Below the pieces are notes generated by a model. It saw nothing but the letters and a program-made list of their open reading frames with translations, was not told the origin of the DNA and searched no databases. Positions 22,349-24,033 of a stretch of DNA of 24,033 nucleotides are shown one piece after another. The DNA comes from Thermococcus sp. (GTDB taxonomy: Archaea > Methanobacteriota_B > Thermococci > Thermococcales > Thermococcaceae). The stretch is taken from NCBI GenBank assembly GCA_015522395.1, contig WAMH01000096.1, forward strand, positions 1 to 24,033, in the 5' to 3' direction. The first letter of the stretch is position 1; each line of letters opens with the position of its first letter. A program made the position numbers and the translations under genes.

Positions 22349-23463
22349 TTGGAATCGCCGGCGGCACACTGAGCGGAATCTCGCCCGGGATACACGTCAA
22401 CACGCTGGCGGCCCTACTCTCAGATCTCGGCCCCGGGGACAACTTAACGCTCTTCGCCATGGGGCTAACCCACACCTTCTTGGACGTCATCCCCTCGGCC
22501 TTCCTCGGCGTCCCGGATGAGGGGAGCGCCCTCGGCGTGCTCCCCGCCCACCGGCTCGTCCTGAAGGGAAAGGCCATAGAAGTTATCAGAATCGCCCTGT
22601 GGGCGAGCTTTCTCTCAGTTATCATGGCCATTCCACTAATGCCGCTTTACTCCAAAATAGCGCCCCTCTACAGACCGCTCTACGGCAGGATCGCGGTGAT
22701 ACTCTTGGCGGGGCTTCTGGTACTTACCGAAAAGGGAACCAGGCGGCTCTACGCCGCTATCGTTTTTCTGCTCGCTGGTATCCTTGGGATGCTCACCTTC
22801 AGACTTGCCCTCAATCAGCCGTTCTACCATCTCTTCACGGGTCTCTTCGGGATTCCAGTTATTGCAGCGGCTCTCCTAAAGGTGGGCAGGCTCCCCGAAG
22901 TGCGAGATGACGGTGGCATCGGAATGGAAGGGGGAAGATTTCTCGCGTTCTCCGCCCTTGGAACGATTCTCGGAGGCGTTGCCTCCTTAGTTCCAGCGTT
23001 CACCGCTTCCCAGGCGGCTCTGGTAGGCTCGTTCTTCTCAAGGGACGAGCGCTCCTTTCTAACCGTGGTTTTCTCCGTCAACACATCCAACTTCCTCTTT
23101 TCTACGTTCAACTTTCTCCTGACCGGAAGACAAAGGAACGGGATAGTCGTCTTGATGGAGCCTCAACCTAGGAGCGCCATCGGCTTCTACATCCTCGTCG
23201 CGCTCTTCGTTTCGATGGTTGTCCTACTCTACGGTGAGCCACTGGCGCGCTTGATCCTCTCCATCCTCCGTAGAGTAAACTACCGCGTTCTGAACGCCTC
23301 CGTATTGGCTCTCCTCGTGGCGTTATCCTGGCTCTTTGATGGTCTTTTGGGGCTTTTGGTCCTCACAGGGGCGTCGATGGTAGGCTTTCTCGCGCAGGAA
23401 ATGGGAGTAAAGAGAACCAACTGCATGGGCGTTCTAATGCTCCCAATACTCCTCAGAATGTAA
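22330..23463 (+). CDS. TctA-family (DUF112-like) membrane permease
   Basis: The 377-aa protein is almost entirely hydrophobic, with about ten spans. Near its N-terminus it has GGTLSGISPGIHVNT (residues 11-25), the glycine-rich PGI motif typical of tripartite tricarboxylate transporter TctA proteins. A second related block, LGTILGGVASLVPAFTASQAALVGS, lies mid-protein. Bacterial TctA works with TctB and a periplasmic TctC; neither is visible here, so this is probably a stand-alone archaeal relative of unknown substrate. Bacterial TctA is about 500 aa, so this is a shorter version. The start is a TTG five bases after GGTGAGG, overlapping the upstream gene by 19 nt, which suggests translational coupling. 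Confidence 0.85.
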   Translation: MLRELLIGIAGGTLSGISPGIHVNTLAALLSDLGPGDNLTLFAMGLTHTFLDVIPSAFLGVPDEGSALGVLPAHRLVLKGKAIEVIRIALWASFLSVIMAIPLMPLYSKIAPLYRPLYGRIAVILLAGLLVLTEKGTRRLYAAIVFLLAGILGMLTFRLALNQPFYHLFTGLFGIPVIAAALLKVGRLPEVRDDGGIGMEGGRFLAFSALGTILGGVASLVPAFTASQAALVGSFFSRDERSFLTVVFSVNTSNFLFSTFNFLLTGRQRNGIVVLMEPQPRSAIGFYILVALFVSMVVLLYGEPLARLILSILRRVNYRVLNASVLALLVALSWLFDGLLGLLVLTGASMVGFLAQEMGVKRTNCMGVLMLPILLRM

Positions 23464-23483
23464 TGAACGGAAAGGAGAAGAGG

Positions 23484-23792
23484 CTAGGAGGATTTCTCCT
23501 TAAGAATGCGCTGGAGTTCGGAGTAATCGGTTACGATCCTCTTCCCATCGAGGGTCTCAAAGTAGACCTTCTTCACCTTGACCTTCTTCAGCCCGGTGTA
23601 CTTCATCTCGGGCGGATCGTAAGAGCCGGGCTCCACCACCTCGTCCTCAACTGTGTACGTTTTGAGCTCCGGCTGGCCGATGTACTTCCAGACCTCGTAG
23701 AACACCTCGGGTTCGAGGTGTATCTCCCCGTCAACCTCTATCCAATCCGCCCCGATCTCATCGAGAAACTCCTTCACTACCTCGAAGTCCAT
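23484..23792 (-). CDS. Small acidic soluble protein of unknown function
   Basis: The 102-aa product begins MDFEVVKEFLDEIGADWIEV and is rich in Glu, Lys and Val. It has no membrane segment, cysteine cluster or nucleotide motif. A central basic strand (KKVKVKKVYFE) is followed by GKRIVTDYSELQRIL. Strong coding bias and a clear start (GGTGGTTTCT before the ATG at 23792, preferred over the in-frame upstream codon) make it a real gene, probably conserved in Thermococcales. I cannot assign a function. It converges with the TctA-family gene, 20 bp apart, and diverges from the methyltransferase gene. Confidence 0.85.
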   Translation of the reverse strand: MDFEVVKEFLDEIGADWIEVDGEIHLEPEVFYEVWKYIGQPELKTYTVEDEVVEPGSYDPPEMKYTGLKKVKVKKVYFETLDGKRIVTDYSELQRILKEKSS

Positions 23793-23823
23793 AGAAACCA
23801 CCCGATGGGTATAGGGCGTGCGT

Positions 23824-23853
23824 GGTTAAATACCTATCGCCGGGTTTTTAAAC
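23824..23853. promoter_or_regulatory. Divergent promoter pair
   Basis: On the reverse strand GGTATTTAACC (23824-23834) lies about 37 bp before the ATG at 23792. On the forward strand GTTTTTAAAC (23844-23853) lies about 34 bp before the ATG at 23883. Both TATA-like boxes have standard spacing for short leaders carrying the GGTGG-type ribosome sites, so the two genes are transcribed from back-to-back promoters about 20 bp apart. Confidence 0.55.
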
Positions 23854-23882
23854 CTCCGTGTGAAGGTCTTCCGGTGGTGAGA

Positions 23883-24033
23883 ATGGCGAGGGTGATAGTT
23901 GACGCACAGGCCGCGAGAGCGATAGGAAAGGGTGCGATGATAGTCTTCAAGAAGGGTGTGGTGAGAACCGAAGGGGATTTCAGCCCCGGCGATATAGTCG
24001 AGGTCTACACGAGGAGCGGCAGGTTCCTCGGCA
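23883..24033 (+). CDS. PUA-domain rRNA methyltransferase (RlmI-like), N-terminus only
   Basis: The first 50 codons are present and the gene runs off the window. The product begins MARVIVDAQAARAIGKGAMI and continues with FKKGVVRTEGDFSPGDIVEVYTR, a PUA RNA-binding domain of the kind found at the N-terminus of archaeal class I SAM-dependent 23S rRNA (cytosine-C5) methyltransferases related to RlmI. The methyltransferase domain itself is outside the window, so the assignment rests on resemblance of the PUA part. GGTGGTGAG precedes the ATG. Confidence 0.7.
   Translation, partial: MARVIVDAQAARAIGKGAMIVFKKGVVRTEGDFSPGDIVEVYTRSGRFLG

Overview
The window looks like chromosomal DNA from a hyperthermophilic euryarchaeon of the Thermococcales, most likely Thermococcus. 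The evidence is a eukaryote-like DNA primase pair (PriS/PriL), an archaeal-type RNase P RNA, a CGP-CTERM surface anchor (a Thermococcales signature), GGTG-type ribosome binding sites, AT-rich box A (TATA) elements about 25 bp before gene starts, and very tight gene packing.

Layout. (1) 1-2864, minus strand: a Dpp/Opp-type ABC permease operon with a DppB-like gene interrupted by an in-frame TAA, a DppC-like gene and a membrane protein cut by the left edge. (2) 2918-3841, minus: a radical SAM protein of unknown role. (3) 3866-4336: an AT-rich intergenic region, the longest gap without an obvious gene. (4) 4337-11581, plus: a complete second Dpp/Opp-type importer made of a surface-anchored solute-binding protein under its own promoter, then two permeases and two ATPases from another promoter. 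(5) 11597-13701, plus: a small glycosylation-sequon-rich membrane protein, NAD+ synthetase nadE and an EamA-type exporter, continuing the importer operon with almost no gaps. (6) 13698-15017, minus: glutamine synthetase glnA, with repeats in its promoter. (7) 15203-17562, plus: a UPF0216 protein, a small membrane protein and a surface protein with a Thr-rich stalk and very basic tail. (8) 17600-17924, plus: rnpB. (9) 17976-20238, minus: overlapping priL-priS. (10) 20375-24033: a KaiC/RadA-like ATPase, a membrane-anchored protein with probable OB-fold repeats, a TctA-family permease, a small conserved protein (minus), and the first 50 codons of a PUA-domain RNA methyltransferase.

How the genes fit together. 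The middle of the window combines import of peptides or oligosaccharides with nitrogen and cofactor assimilation (glnA uses ammonia; NadE is ammonia-dependent). The two transporter loci are paralogues: both DppC-type subunits have an unusually large ectodomain sharing an NPKxxPPxW motif. The right-hand part is mostly housekeeping information processing (RNase P, primase, rRNA modification).

I found no CRISPR array, tRNA, rRNA, insertion sequence, integrase or defence island, and nothing I would confidently call a new system. The best leads are the nonsense codon in the left DppB-like gene, repeat structures in the leader of the solute-binding protein gene and in the glnA promoter, and several uncharacterised surface proteins.
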